Part shown: positions 12,751 to 25,160 of the stretch, piece after piece | Position numbering within the stretch: the first letter of the stretch is position 1 | Layout: the number at the start of each line of letters is the position of its first letter | Assembly (NCBI GenBank): GCA_950295325.1 | Contig: OX485804.1 | Span: forward strand, 40,908,429-40,972,428 | Source of the DNA: Polytrichum commune | Lineage: Eukaryota; Streptophyta; Polytrichopsida; Polytrichales; Polytrichaceae | Direction of reading: 5' to 3' | Length of the DNA stretch: 64,000 bases | Notes under the pieces: model-generated | Seen by the model: the letters and a program-made list of their open reading frames with translations, nothing else | Told to the model about the DNA's origin: nothing | The model's database searches: none | Position numbers and translations under genes: made by a program

Positions 12751-13982
12751 GTTTCTATGGCACAACCCTCCCTCAGGCCCATTCACACCAAATTTTCCGT
12801 CCGATTCTAGCTATAAAATTGAAGGGGATTATGTTGAGAAATAGATATCGGTCCACCACTTTTCACACTATTACAACTGGAGATGCTAACGGATGGTGCT
12901 AGAAGTGGCCGGTGTGATCAGCCCTTCAACATGTATTGTAAATTGAAATCGTAAGTCATAACAAGTAAGTAAGCTTATTTGTCTACTTTTGATCACAAGG
13001 GGGAAAAATGTGAGATTGTTTATTTCCCAAGTTTAAGAACAACTCGTAGAGTTCATGAATCACATTGTTGTACCACCGGCCACAACTTCATGGCAAGTAC
13101 ACATTGTTTAGAATAAGTGATGTGGGATGCAAGTTAGCATGAGTAGAAAATACCATGCCTAGTTGCAATTCATGTGCGGGTTGAAATTAGGGTGGTTGTG
13201 CATTAATAATAGATTAAAATCAATCACAAAATGATAAATTGTTACTAATATATTGATATTATTAGTAAAATATAGATGTTAGATTCATATTATACTTTCC
13301 AACCCACAAATATTCATGTGTGTTCAAAAAATATTATTTCCAAACTCCTAGGTTTAAACACGTGATAATGTGGGTTCAAAAATGGTGTGGGTCAAGAAAA
13401 GTTACATTGACCAAAATCATTATGGAGAGTCAAAATTGTAGCAGACCACGGTAGTAGGTGTACCAAGGATGTGCATAAAACATGCCTCGCCCGAGTTTGT
13501 AGTTGAATTTCTTTCAAATAAGTGCCTTCGTAAATCAATCCATGAAGGCCAAGGCGAAAGTTTTTTGTCTGCATAATCATCATTGCTCAACAATACCAAC
13601 ATACACGAATACATTATGATCTTATGGTTCTGGACACACAAACAACTGGTAATCTATGTGAACAATCCTAACTTCACATGATACATCCGTGTGGTTAAAT
13701 TTATCACAAGATATGTTGATTTTCTTTAATAAGCTTATGAATTGGATTGATATGTTTTAGACGATTCGGGGTTAAGTCAAAGTCTTTAGCCCCCAATTTA
13801 TGGGGTTGGTTTATCTAAAAGTAAACTGTCATGGTATAATCCTTGTATATATTTTCACCCTCTCCCATGGCACTAAAAAAGCAGAGTAGCTTACTCACTT
13901 TTTTCCTGGGTGTAAGTTAGGGCAGCTTGTAGAATTCACATGGGACTGGTCAAAGACGTGACATTGATGGGCATATTTAGCT
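12751..13982. other. Intergenic DNA with pieces of dispersed repeats
   Basis: No gene seen. About 13420-13720 resembles 26100-26230 and 32280-32410 (shared ATTATGATCTTATG..GGACACA and GTGTGAACAATC-type blocks). About 13840-13950 resembles 15180-15260 and 16380-16440 (shared TTAGGGCAGCTTGTAG-type block). Confidence 0.5.
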
Positions 13983-14195
13983 TAATTATCCCAATTAGTG
14001 TGTGTTATTGTTTGGTGTTATGGAGTGTTTTAAACTATTTTATGAGAATGTAATATGTTACCAAGCCAACAAAGTCATTTATGTTTTGTAATGTCTAAAC
14101 AACCTATTGAACTTTTTATTAGTAAAAATTAAACTCTCAAGTAAGACATCATTGCACTGCATAACTCCGAATAGTAACAAGCACTAAATTGGGAT
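13983..14195. mobile_element. MITE family A, diverged copy
   Basis: The end block TTAATTATCCCAATTAGTGT pairs with CACTAAATTGGGATAATTA on the right. The interior keeps ACCAAGCCAACAAAGTC and TGTCTAAACAACC, as in other A copies. It abuts the family B copy that follows. Confidence 0.6.
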
Positions 14196-15060
14196 AATTA
14201 CACTAAACATGGTAGCTCGTGTCATACGGTAACTTTTCATATGCCACTTCTTATGAATAAGTGAACAAATATTGTCATGGATGATGGATGAGTTCATCCA
14301 TTGGCCCAAACCCTACGTTCTCTCGTCGGCAACTTGTGATGCAATAGTTGTCATGGATGATTGAAACTTGGATGAAAAATCACATGGTAAGTGACAGTAA
14401 TTGCAACATTGTAAATCTACAATCCCCCAAAAAATTACGAGGAATGACAAACAATGTTGGGTTAACATTTAGTGTAGGTGACACCGTACTGAGGTTTACA
14501 ATTAGTATTGAGCAAAGACAATCATAATCGGTGACACTCAGGGTCACTTCACACACAAGCCAAGAGCCGTGACCATGAAATTGTGAGAGCCCAAAAGAAA
14601 GTGTCCAAAGACCTTCCCAAGACACACCCAAAATCATGTGGTGTGGTCATAGATCCTCAAGTGTAGTGTGATGTCATTTGTGACCAGGCCCTCAACCAAA
14701 TGCTACTTTCAATGAATTTTTATTCATGCGGGTCATCACACGTGATAAAATAGAATAAACCAACGGTTGTGAGCATTCGGAGTGCCTTAAATCTCCCGGT
14801 TTTGTATTAGACCTACCTCCAAGAGGTGGTTTTCGAAAACACTCCAAGTGACCATGAAACATGATCCATTCGACGCCACGTAGGAATCCATGAAGACATT
14901 ACATCCATCTTGCATTCACATACTCCGTTGGTCTCTCAAGCGCAGTGTGAAGTGAACTTGGACGGGCTCCGCCTTTTCCACCAATGAGAGTGCTTGAAGT
15001 GTAATGGTCACGGGCTCTCAGTCTCATGTGTGAAGTGGCCCTAATAAATATCACATTCCG
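14196..15060. mobile_element. MITE family B, copy 1, interrupted by a family C element
   Basis: The sequence to 14540 matches the copies at 44949-45313 (inverted) and 47554-47922: TTATGAATAAGTGAACA, ATTGTCATGGATGATGGA, AATGTTGGGTTAACATTTAG and GGTTTACAATTAGTATTGAG occur in order. The match stops at the Harbinger-like insert (14541-15041) and its last bases resume at TAAATATCACATT after it. This gives a relative age: B inserted before C. Confidence 0.75.
14541..15041. mobile_element. PIF/Harbinger-like MITE, family C, copy 2 (nested in family B)
   Basis: The left end GGGTCACTTCACACACAAG pairs with the right end CTCATGTGTGAAGTGGCCC. The right target site is TAA; the left reads TCA, so one copy has probably mutated. 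The ends match the elements at 12206-12747 and 31792-32141. Confidence 0.72.
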
Positions 15061-15310
15061 TGTCGTTTTGTGATTCTTCACTCATGTCTGTACGGAAAAG
15101 GGTGGAATTCCTATTCCCCATTTTAGGGCAAATCGTGGACTTTATGAATAGGATCCCCTTTGCCACCAGCCACCAAAACGCAGCATGCCGGTAACCTTCA
15201 AGCGTGAGTGCACTTACTTTACTATACTTTCCCCCGGGTTTAGGGCAGCTTGTAGGATTCATATGGGACCGCTGAATTCACCTTGGATTCATAACAATTA
15301 CACTTCTTAT

Positions 15311-15541
15311 TCACTTCGCCGTTTTTGGTATCTAGTGTCGATTGATCACTATTTTGAAGTTAAGCAATTTTTTTTGCTTCAAATGTGATAATTTACTAGG
15401 TTGAGTCGTTTTATGTTCTATGATGTCCAAATGACATCTTTGACTTGTGTTGGTTTAAAAAAAAACAATAATCTATAGCAAAACGTCGTAGCATAGCATG
15501 ATTCTAAATAGTAAGTGGCACTAAATACCATAAAAGGTGTT
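15311..15541. mobile_element. MITE family A, diverged copy
   Basis: The left end CACTTCGCCGTTTTTGGTAT and right end AAATACCATAAAAGGTGT are inverted. The interior has GATGTCCAAATGACATC and CTAAATAGTAAGTGGCAC, in family A order. Confidence 0.6.
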
Positions 15542-16149
15542 ATGACATTTCAAGGGAAATGTGGAGCTACTTCATTGTTAGATTGAGGAGAGCTTGTAGA
15601 ATTCAAGAGTCACGTCACTTTGTCACTTATCACAAGTACAAGCATACGAGTCCTAGGCGATTCGTCTTATGTTAGTGAACATTTTTCACGTGTCACTAAA
15701 AATCACCATGTGTAGTAGATTTGGAAGAGAATTCTCCAACTCAAAAAACCATATCCTCATACCCTTAGTGCACGAAAATCTAACATGACTTATCGATTCA
15801 TGAGACCTACCATGTGGGGCACAGTAACAACTTGCCCCTCCCGAAATTGTTGTAAATACATTCCAAGTATGTTTCATTATACTATATTGGGAAAACCCGC
15901 CCCCAACTCGAGGGTTGGTTCATATAGATATAGAAATCATCGTGCTATTCAACGCTTCACTATGTTTTCACCTTCCCCGTTGGTGGATTTTGGTTCCCAA
16001 ACGTCTACAGTTGAGGATGTGTCAAAAAAACAAACAACAAACCTATCACCCTAAAAGGCTAGGGTTTTATCACCAACCCAACGGTAAGTGTTGGAAAAAA
16101 CAACACCTAACCCCCATCGGCATGCAATAACCTCAACTAAACATTCACA
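15542..16149. other. No feature recognised
   Basis: Short random frames. The repeat-like block TTTTCACCTTCCCCGTTGGT near 15965 belongs to the dispersed family described at 16150-16345. Confidence 0.4.
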
Positions 16150-16345
16150 ACAGGGGAACAAGGACGACCGGGGAAGAAGGGAGGAAAGTGAAAACATTGA
16201 TTACTACTGTAGAACCCGTGGACTGTGATTTTCAACCAAATCAACCCCTAAATCATAGTCAAAGACCCCCGACCGTCTAGTGAACTAAAACGGGCAAGTC
16301 TTTTTATCACTATGAGCCCCTCGGCGGGGGTTTTTATGAAACCGA
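16150..16345. repeat. Dispersed repeat with GTGAAAACATTGATTACTA core
   Basis: The same order of blocks (G-rich run, GTGAAAACATTGATTACTA, a block containing AGCCAAA or similar, then TAGTGAACT and a TTATGAAACC end) recurs at 20520-20720 and 20770-20980. No coding capacity. Class not determined. Confidence 0.6.
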
Positions 16346-16504
16346 ACCCGATAACTTGTAGAGAAACTTAGGGTTGCTTTCCCTTTTTTTTCCCCGGTTT
16401 AGGGCAACTCGGAGAGTTCACGTGGGATGGGTCAACAACAAGGGTTGCTTAGCACGCACTCAACCGAGGAGGCTACGTAAGAGAAGTTAGCTAAGCTAGA
16501 GAGA

Positions 16505-16540
16505 GAGGGTAGGGTAGGGTAGGGTAGGGTAGGGAAGGGT
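16505..16540. repeat. (AGGGT)n microsatellite
   Basis: Five or six AGGGT units. The unit is 5 bp, so this is not the plant telomere repeat TTTAGGG. Confidence 0.9.
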
Positions 16541-16750
16541 GTCATAATAGTATGTGACACTAGACTAGAAAAGGGGAGAGGGGGTTTTGCAAAGGGTAGG
16601 CCTGGATAGAGAGTGGGCCCCCATGTTATGCTGGTCGCCGGCAGCTTGATCATGTGGCAGCAGCTTCTGGACCCACACTTGAAGCTATGACCAGCCCTGC
16701 CTTTGTGGGCTACTATTATGAACTCAGGCAGCCCCATATTTCTCTCACTC

Positions 16751-16783
<33 letters not shown>
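16751..16783. repeat. Compound (TA)n(TG)n microsatellite at element edge
   Basis: Directly visible; immediately precedes the terminal block of the element at 16784. Confidence 0.95.
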
Positions 16784-17423
16784 AAACTCCGTAGTATCAC
16801 ACCCTGTGGCAACCAAAGTGCACGTGATATTACGGAGTTTTGTAGTGTTAACATGGATGCGTGATACTAGTGACTTAGTGTAGCATGTGACATTATGGAA
16901 TAACACGTAGGAGATGTGAGGACAATTTGAATTCGTTCTCCCGTCACCGACGCTGGTGTGGTCCACTCCACTTGGCCTTGTGTCTGTGTGTTACGTACTA
17001 CACTCTAAAGTATGTAGTATCACACTTGTGGTAACCAAAATGCACTTGATATTATGGAGTTTTGAAGTGTTAGCATGGATGCCTGATACTAGTGAATTAG
17101 TGTAGCATGTGACATTATGGAATAACACATAGGAGATGTGAGGACAATTTGAATTCGTTCTCATGTTACCGACGCTAATGTGGTCCACTCCACTTGGCCT
17201 TGTGTGTGTGTGTGTTACATATTACACTCTAAAGTTTGTAGTATCACACCTGTGGCAACCAAAGTGCACTTGATATTATGGAGTTTTGTAGTGTAAACAT
17301 GGATGCATGATACTAGTGAATTAGTGTAGTATGTGACATTATGGATTGACACAAAGGAGATGCGAGGACAATTTGAATTCGTTCTCGTGTTACCGACGCT
17401 AATGTGGTCCACTCCACTTGGCC

Positions 17424-17462
<39 letters not shown>

Positions 17463-17947
17463 ATATTACACTCTAAAGTTGTAGTATCACACATGTGGCA
17501 ACCAAAGTGCACTTGATATTATGGAGTTTTGTAGTGTAAACATGGATGCATGATACTAGTGAATTAGTGTAGCATGTGACACTATGGATTGACACAAAGG
17601 AGATGCGAGGACAATTTGAATTCGTTCTCCCGTCACCTACGCTGGTGTGGTCCACTCCACTTGGGCTTCCCGGGCGATGTGGCAGACGCATGCACCCACA
17701 TTCGACAAGTGATAGTAGTAGAAGAAGAAGAAGAAGAAGACACTCCACATGTTGACACATGGCGCAATGTGAGGGCGTGGGTTGACTTCTTTGGTGGTTT
17801 GCATTAATGACAAGTTTCATGATATAAGGGAGAGAAACGTGACAATAAGGAGTGAGATTTGAACTACGAACATCCGTCCCCTAGGATTTTAGGATATTAG
17901 AGAGTGTGTGACATTATGGAGGTTGATATTACAAAGTTTAGGGTGTA
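16784..17947. mobile_element. MITE family E with internally amplified core (about four tandem copies)
   Basis: The left end AAACTCCGTAGTATCACAC pairs with the right end TGATATTACAAAGTTTAGGG. Between them a 223-245-bp segment starts at about 16784, 17007, 17231 and 17476. Each unit holds GTGATACTA-type and GGACAATTTGAATTCGTTCT blocks and ends in CCACTCCACTTGGCCTTGTG plus a (GT)n tract. The (GT)n tract is longest between units 3 and 4. The single-unit form of this element is at 45693-46171, inverted. Open frames read on the minus strand repeat the same peptide four times and are repeat artefacts. Confidence 0.88.
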
Positions 17948-18029
17948 CTTGTATTCGCTTTATGTTTAGTAAGGTAATAGCCCACTAATGTCAGTGAACG
18001 CATTCTACCAACAATGATTACATCCAGTG

Positions 18030-18462
18030 GTAACCACTAAATTGTTTATGTTGTTTAGTGTCATACACATTATTTGCAAAGGGGCTAAACTAGATACCTA
18101 GAGGTCTCGGAGTGTCACACCCGCTAATTGCCAATGTGATTTCATTTGTGAACATAAGTAACTTCGTTGAGTGAAAAATATCTATGTTATGACGTTTAGA
18201 GTAGCACATTAGGATACGTTAGATGAAAGTCTTGTGTTTTAGTATGCAAGGGGAAGATGTTTTTGAGCGTAGTAATGGCAAGTGTCACGTGTTTATAATT
18301 TAGAATGCAAGAGGAAGATATCCTTGAGCATAGTAATGGCAAGTGTCATTTGTGTACATTGTGTCGTGAGATGACAATTATGGTGAAGTTGTTAATCATC
18401 AATGTAACCTAGCATACGCCTCAAAATAGGGTAAGTGACACGAATTATGCATGTGACACTAA
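18030..18462. mobile_element. Transposon-like element, family D, copy 1
   Basis: The reverse complement matches 44097-44948 through AGTGTCACATGCATAA, a GTCATCTCACGACACAATG-like block, GGCAATTAGCGG-like and AGACCTCTAGG-like blocks. It contains a local duplication (GGAAGATGTTTTTGAGC and GGAAGATATCCTTGAGC, each followed by GTAATGGCAAGTGTCA). No protein. Exact ends uncertain. Confidence 0.6.
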
Positions 18463-19689
18463 ATTGGAGCTAAAAGTGGCACCTGCTAGTAGGACCCGTT
18501 CGTTGGTTGCCCACGCCAGTAGGTGTGAGCATGCTATAAGTTATACCCTAGACTTTCAAGTCAACCGGAACTTCCAATTAGTATCTTGGACATGCAACCC
18601 CTCTCAGGGCATGTGTTTGCTTGTGATAGAGCCCCGAAGCATTTCAAGAATCTTCCAATTGTTCCACCTCATTGACACTGGCTAGAGTAAATGAAATGAA
18701 ATAGATTTTAAAGTTTGGGAAGCCACATAACATTATTCAACCTCCTTGGTGAGTAAGGTGGGCCTAAGTATGTGCCCTAGATTAATTGAGAACAACTTGG
18801 ATAGGATTCTTCATGGCAACAGTGTCAACCTGAATTTTAGTCATGTTGCTTGTAGGTGGAAACCGCATGTTCAACCTTGGGACCCATTGATTTCACCTCA
18901 TGCGGTATGCTTCTTGCTCCATTTTGGGCCATTTGAGTTTTGTTGGCTTAGTCTATAGGACAAAGACTATGCATCAACTTCTATGTTTCAAGAGCAAATT
19001 TCCTAACCACTTTGCGTTCACACTCGGACGTTACTTGTTCCTGTTATTTTTGGTCCAGTTTATTTAACGTGGATGGTGAAAGCTTGCATACCTTGGACAA
19101 CTAACCAACTAATTCAACTATTATTTAACTAGTTGCCTTTCATAACTATAGTTGTTCGTAATTTGACTTGCCAAAAAATGTAGTTAACTATAGTTGTTCT
19201 AAAATCTAAAGTTGACAACGAACCCTAACCCTAACAAAGATTGAGGTGACGTGGCCGCCCCAGAGGGCGGAATTTCGGGAAGAGGCTATTAGCCTCCTCC
19301 TTGATAAACTATAATTATATACATCTAGTTAACTATAGCTCTTCCCTAAAATGTATTGAAAAAAAAATGATTGATTATGGTTGGTTATAAGTATAATAAA
19401 TAACCATGAACCGGCATGAGCAAAGTATACAACTACAATTATAGTCTTTTATAAGAAAGGATATAGCCTCACAGTTCTACCATTTTCTTGTTAGACCATG
19501 TGGAATGTTCGATGGCCATCGAGGTTTGCCATATGGCAAGGTCCCGGGCAAAGGGTTATTGTAGATGTTGCCGGATTAGGCTTGATAAGGGGTAGCGTCA
19601 ATTGGGTCAGTTGGGCTCATGATGGGCTATTGCTAATCATGGCAACTACAACATGTCTAATATAATTGATTGTGGCAATTGCACTTAAA
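18463..19689. other. No feature recognised
   Basis: Short random frames. Several TTAACTATAGTTGT-like motifs on both strands between 19.1 and 19.35 kb hint at a small element whose ends I cannot fix. Confidence 0.4.
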
Positions 19690-19990
19690 AGCTATATATA
19701 TGTATATGAAGACTTGCTAAGAAAACCACAACTCGTTTTAAGGCAATATTTTAACCCAACCCCCCTTTGCACCAACATTTTGTTCAACTTGGAATAGGCC
19801 CAATCCAACATACTAATGTTATTCCCCCGAAAGATATATGAAACTTGTTTAATATATACGAAGACCGGCTAAGAAAGCCACAAACGTATTTTAAGGCAAT
19901 ATTTTAACCCGACCTCCGTTGGCGTCAATATCTCATTCAACTTGGATTGGATCTACATTATAATTAATGGGCCAGGGAATGGGCCAATTC
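19690..19990. repeat. Direct repeat, about 168-bp period, two copies
   Basis: The block TAAGGCAATATTTTAACCC occurs at about 19739 and 19890, each preceded by GAAGAC..GCTAAGAAA and followed by CATTCAACTTGGA-like sequence. Confidence 0.8.
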
Positions 19991-20017
19991 AAAATGTTGA
20001 ATGAGACTGAGAGTACA

Positions 20018-20323
20018 TCATGGTGGTTTCAAACTAGCTAATTCCCTAGAGTGGCGGAGTGTGGTAGCTTCCAGGGAATAGAGGCTAATCTTGACTAATG
20101 GTACAGTTAAAAAAATTAAAAAATCGAGGCTCCCTAATTTCCTCACTGCATTCTCAACTAATGATGAATACTTATGTCTAATGGGGCTATATAGGGGACA
20201 ATCCAACACAAAGTGTGCCTCATTTTCAATTGCATTGTAAGAGCACAAGTGGCATGATCTTTTGTCTCTAGAGATAAGGATAGTCGACCATCGTCCAATT
20301 TCTATGGCAAGTCTATGATTCAA
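20018..20323 (-). pseudogene. Non-LTR retrotransposon protein fragment with C-terminal zinc-binding motif
   Basis: A 101-residue open frame on the minus strand reads HRLAIEIGRW, then CHLC, then HFVLDCPLY. This order (HRL-IE-GRW, CxxC, HxxxxC, P-Y--IR) is the zinc-binding segment that follows the polymerase domain in many LINE-type reverse transcriptases. Upstream sequence on the same strand keeps similar coding traces but with stops and shifts, so this is a truncated, non-functional copy. The fragment at 8161-8330 is a second copy. It differs from the endonuclease-bearing element at 60.9 kb. Confidence 0.75.
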
Positions 20324-20519
20324 TGTACGGTGAGCCGTGATGATCTTGTGTCATGGTAGGGTCAAAGAACAATTCACACTAGTATTTGATAAAATCCTCA
20401 AGGTGGTGGTAATACAATTTCTTCCTTGAGAGATTTGACTATACATACTATGGTGTATACTATGACTTTATTAGCATTACTTGGAGTTAAGTTTTTGTTT
20501 ACTATGTATGGGGTTGAAT

Positions 20520-20980
20520 GTTCATTACAACTGTTGTTGGGGGGGGGGTTGAAAACATTGATTACTATTGTACCACTAGGGATTGCTTAGTTTAAGCCAA
20601 AATAGCCCCCAAATTGAGGTTGCAACATGTGAATTAGTTTAGTGAACTTAAATGATGATGAATCATCAACCAAAATATAAGGGTCATTGTTACCCCTTTG
20701 GTGGGTGTTATGAAACCAATCTCCAATCTTGATTCATACTAAGGAAAGTTTCTTATGTTCTATAATGATGAATTTTCACAACACCTACAAAGGGAAAGGG
20801 CAAACTAGGGGAGGGAAGGGTGAAAACATTGTTTACTATTAAAGCGCCCATGATTTACTACTTTAAGCTAAACGAATTCAAAATTTGGGGCTAGAGACCA
20901 TGAATTAGTTTTGTGAACTTAGATCAAGATTCATTATTATCCAACTATAAGGATGTTTTTTTAAAAAAAAAACATTACTA
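20520..20980. repeat. Two head-to-tail copies of the GTGAAAACATTG dispersed repeat
   Basis: Copies at about 20520-20720 and 20770-20980 share TTGAAAACATTG/GTGAAAACATTG, GAATTAGTTT.GTGAACTTA and an A/T-rich tail. A third copy is at 16150-16345. A G10 run begins the first copy. Confidence 0.65.
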
Positions 20981-21039
20981 TTACCCTCTTGGTATTATCG
21001 GGATACAAACTTGGTATGATATTGTTCAAAGTACATGAG

Positions 21040-21553
21040 TTTGTCTTATTAGTGTGGGTTACTATTTGGAGTTATAGATTGATGCCTTCCATTTAATAAT
21101 AATATCATTTTATAAAATAAGAAACATAAACAGTTACACAATGAATTTGATTTAATGTGGCATTGATATAAATGGTCCATGTTGAGTATAATGACCTCCA
21201 CGACTTGTTATGTAGTAGCATGTGTCCTATGCCACCTTCTTTGGTTGCCACCCATTGATTGCAAGGTCGTTTACAACGGACTGACGATAAACAGTTTGGC
21301 CCACACTAACTTAAACCAAAAGTATATTGTAGAACGCCTATTAAGAACTAGAAAATATATTGCTTAAGAAAATAATGGCATTTTTTTTAACGAAAAGTAA
21401 TAACAATGCATAACATTGCATGATAACTCGCACTAGTAGTAAAAAACACTGCACATGGTTGTAGTTTGTGTGTAAGAAAATGGAATCTTTAAGAAGAGGT
21501 TATGGCATTGTGTGATTTCAAATAGTGAGTGACACTAAGTACCAAACACAATG
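21040..21553. mobile_element. Possible MITE family A copy, enlarged or interrupted
   Basis: The left block TTACTATTTGGAGTTA and right block TTTCAAATAGTGAGTGACAC are in inverted orientation as in family A, but they are about 500 bp apart rather than 230. The middle is not recognised. Confidence 0.4.
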
Positions 21554-23249
21554 CAACATTTTACCATGTGACCTCGATATGAGAATTGTGTGGGAATAGG
21601 AATTTGGACGGTGTCGAAGTAGTGGACGGATGGCACCGGAGAGAAGCAAAGCCCGGGAGGGCAAGCATAAAATGAGGGCGGTTGCATGCATGCTAGGTAT
21701 TCGTCGGAGATGCTTGGGTGTAAGGTGGTTTTAGTTGGCGGTATGATAGTTGGTTGCATGCCTCGATACCCAAAGTATATTTTTCTTTCACTAGGGTGTC
21801 TAGACACTTACCCAAAGTCCATGGGATCTTTGTTCGGATCAAGTGTTTGGCCCTTGCACGTCACATGCTACCTTACCTCGAAGTCTACTGTAGTCTCATT
21901 TATCTCGGCACTCGGCATTCGATCCCGTTTGCTTACTATATAGATAGGTTGAAGCCCCGGCATTTTGCAAACCCATAAATTACATTGGCAAATAACGGAG
22001 GTAAAATTGTTGTGCACGTGATTGTAGCTATGTCTAGTAATTGTTTGAACGAGCAATTATCATTATCAAGTGTTACGCTAGTAAAATAACGGCATCTTTT
22101 TATCCCCTTACATCAAGTGAGAAAGATGATGATGCCAACATTGGGTTGGTGAGAATGAGGGACGCTTCACCCTTGATCAAGACTGCAAACTCATCATGTG
22201 AGTGAGTATCTTTTAACAACTTTCGGTTTTGTTTTGTTTTGTTTTGTTGTTGTTATTTACAAAGGTGTGATTTTTACATTTCAAACATACCCATTCTCAT
22301 GTAGCTTTCCATGGGTATTTGTGAATTTGTGGATGTTGAATTTGGGGGTTAACTGTTGGGGGGGGGGTGATGTCATTATCACCATAAGTTTTGGTTTAAT
22401 AGGTGCTCTAGTGGAAAGTATTATGCCCTCCCCAAACCTACTGTGGGCATGACCATCAGATGGCTCCCACCAATATTGGGATGTTTGAACAATTGAAACT
22501 TGAGTACGTTACATTAAGTCGCCGGCTAAAAACAACGAAAAAGTCCCCCGTACTAATGGGAGCCGATCGCGAAGTTGTGCCCACTAATGGGTGTGGACAT
22601 GACATTGATCTTCAACGCCTTTGATGCATCAAGGACATTGAATTTGCATCGAAGGCATTGAAAGCATTTGAAAAGTGAGACCCATTATAAATGCTCACCT
22701 CAAATGCGCCCAACTTCATCGGACTACAACCAACATGTGTGACACTTTTGCTGACATGTTTCATCCCACCCACTCGACACCGCGGCATACATTAGCTTAT
22801 AGCTATGTGGTGAACATGAAAGCATAACATAGATGGTACACGATCCACTTCCTTCTTATCGACACCATTGTTTTCTCATTGTGGGTTGATGGTAGTAGGG
22901 TCAAGTCACAAAACTCCAAACGACTATTCTTTTGAAGAGCTTGCAACTTTGCCACTTGATCGATTGAGTGATTTTCCAGGATTCAAGGGCATGTTTGTTT
23001 TGTGTCCGGCGGGGTATATTCTGGATAAGCACTCCGTGATAAGGCAAACCACCATATATATATATATTGTAGTAGCAGTAGTAGTGGACCAAAAAAAATT
23101 GTCAATGTTTTTTTGTCCTCACCTTTGAGAGTTCAAAAAGTGGGGTGTTGGGTTGGTGATGGCACAACTAACATACAAACAATAGTGGGCTCCAAGTGCA
23201 AACCCCTCATCGAATTGACCCTAACTTCTTAACATAGTCTGTCTCTACT
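21554..23249. other. Intergenic DNA; small (TTTTG)n tract
   Basis: No gene seen. A (TTTTG)n run lies at about 22226-22250 and a G8 run near 22361. Confidence 0.45.
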
Positions 23250-23371
23250 AAGGTAGATATACCCAAAACCGTCACCGAACTTAAAACCACCAGTATGTAT
23301 CATATGCATGTATGTGGAAGCAACAAATGTACGCATTTGGTACATAGTGGTGGTTTTGGGTATACCTACCT
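23250..23371. mobile_element. Short MITE, family F-like ends
   Basis: The left end AAGGTAGATATACCCAAAACC pairs with the right end GGTTTTGGGTATACCTACCTT over about 122 bp. The same AAGGTAGAAATACC-type ends occur on the larger elements at 27890 and 31231. Confidence 0.75.
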
Positions 23372-23394
23372 TATATATCTAGCGACTTCCAAAT

Positions 23395-25160
23395 AAGTGG
23401 TGTGACAGTCGGATTCGAGTACGGACTCATGCCAACTTTTTCTTTCCCAAGTACAATGAACGTTGATGAGTCAAGTCTAAAAATCAGCATTTGAAAACGA
23501 TTAGGTCACTATGGTCACATAGTGGATTTGCTTTGTGAAATACTCCTTTGGTAAGATGAATTCACACAAGTGCGAACTCAATTTCATGATTTTACAAACT
23601 AATTTAGCAATAGGTTCAATCAACTTCATTAGGATCGCGAACCGAGTTCACTATATAGACAACCAATTTAAATTAAAGTTCCAACCAATTTCACTACAGG
23701 TTGTGAACAATTTCATGATCTGGTGTCCATATTCACAACTCCACAAGATCCATTTTCATGAAATGTATAGCTTTATTTCATAAAGAACATGCTCATCTTG
23801 TAAAATTGGATAGTAAACATTGCCTCTATGTTTGGGCGCTAATTGACCATTTTCTTCAAAAGCTTTGGTTATGCTATTGATAGTCTCGCAAGGATAACTA
23901 TAACATTCACTTGTGTCAACATAAGATAAGCCCTCATAAAGAATGAAATGTATTAATCATGAGCGAAGTACATCGTCTACGTAGTTTTAGCTACGTAGGT
24001 GACTAGGATTAGCTAGAGTAGGCCCCCACAAATTCAATGATTATGTAGGAGACGACTCAAGTGATATAGACAAACACTAACTATATGTTTGTAAAAGAAC
24101 CGCCCCCTTGCTTGAAAGGGGTTGGAGTTTCTATCTATCTATCTTTGTAAAAGAACCAACAAAGTCATAATTTTTGGTCACTTACAATAGGCCCCCCACG
24201 AATTCTATGATTATATAGGAGACAACTTGAGTGATCTAAATAAATCGTGGAGTGATCAAATTGAAATAATTCACATTCACAAATAGTAGGTATTCAAAGA
24301 AGTTGTTGGGTTATTCACAATGGACAACTCGAGTGATATGAAGAAATTGCGAGTTCCATGCTTATTCACAATTTGCAAAGTTTGTGAACATAGAGAATGC
24401 GGAGAGAAAAGAAAACATACACTACTATCACTTTTTGTTGAGTTGTGCAAAAGAGGCCTTGTGGCGGGGTAACCATTACAAAACCTCATAAGAGAACCCG
24501 AGCGTGCTGGAGAACTAGATCAACACAATAGATAACTAGATGATTGCATCATTGCTTAGAGAACTAGGAAGTTGCATGTGGGCACACAAGTTCTCTTCCA
24601 GATATATTCTATTATTAGACACCATACGAAAGACTCTCACCAACAACATGATGTTGCAAAGCGAGAAAATGACAAGTTGAGAATACAAGAACTGCTTGGT
24701 TTGGAAGATTCGTGAAGTTGCTAAAGGTAAAGGTCCACTATCATGAAATAGGTGTGCCGTATGTCAAACTGATTTAAAAAAATCATGAAGTAGTTCAAAA
24801 AATTCATGAAATTGATAGAACACTCCGGTAACATGAGTTCGAACGTTCATGAAGTAACATGGAACCTTCACGAAATTGACTTTGCACTTCCATGAAGCCA
24901 TCTTACCAAAAATGTATTACATTCTCATTAAATAGTCATAGAGCACTGCACAACTCCAAATAGCAAGCACCACGCACTAATTGGGGGGTTATATATCATT
25001 AAGTGTAGCTACTCCAAAATAAGTCTCTGTAACAGTTGGATTCAAAGTACGGACTCATCACGCGGGCTTTATCTTTTCCCCCAAGTACACAATGAACATC
25101 GACAAGTCAAGTCCAAATTCGGCATCTAAAAAATTAACAATTAGGTCGCACTAGCTATAT
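23395..25160. repeat. Dispersed and direct repeats between MITEs
   Basis: The segment 23395-23520 (GTCGGATTCGAGTACGGACT onward) has a diverged direct copy at 25015-25160. A second direct pair is at about 24020-24065 and 24190-24245 (AATTC.ATGATTAT.TAGGAGAC). No gene seen; open frames are short. Confidence 0.6.

Noticed and set aside
16505-16540. Interstitial telomere repeat
   Set aside because: The unit is AGGGT (5 bp), not TTTAGGG.
16745-17820. Four similar minus-strand open frames of 65-115 codons
   Set aside because: They are the same peptide read from the tandem MITE core; the plus strand is a non-coding repeat and the frame is not conserved beyond the repeat.
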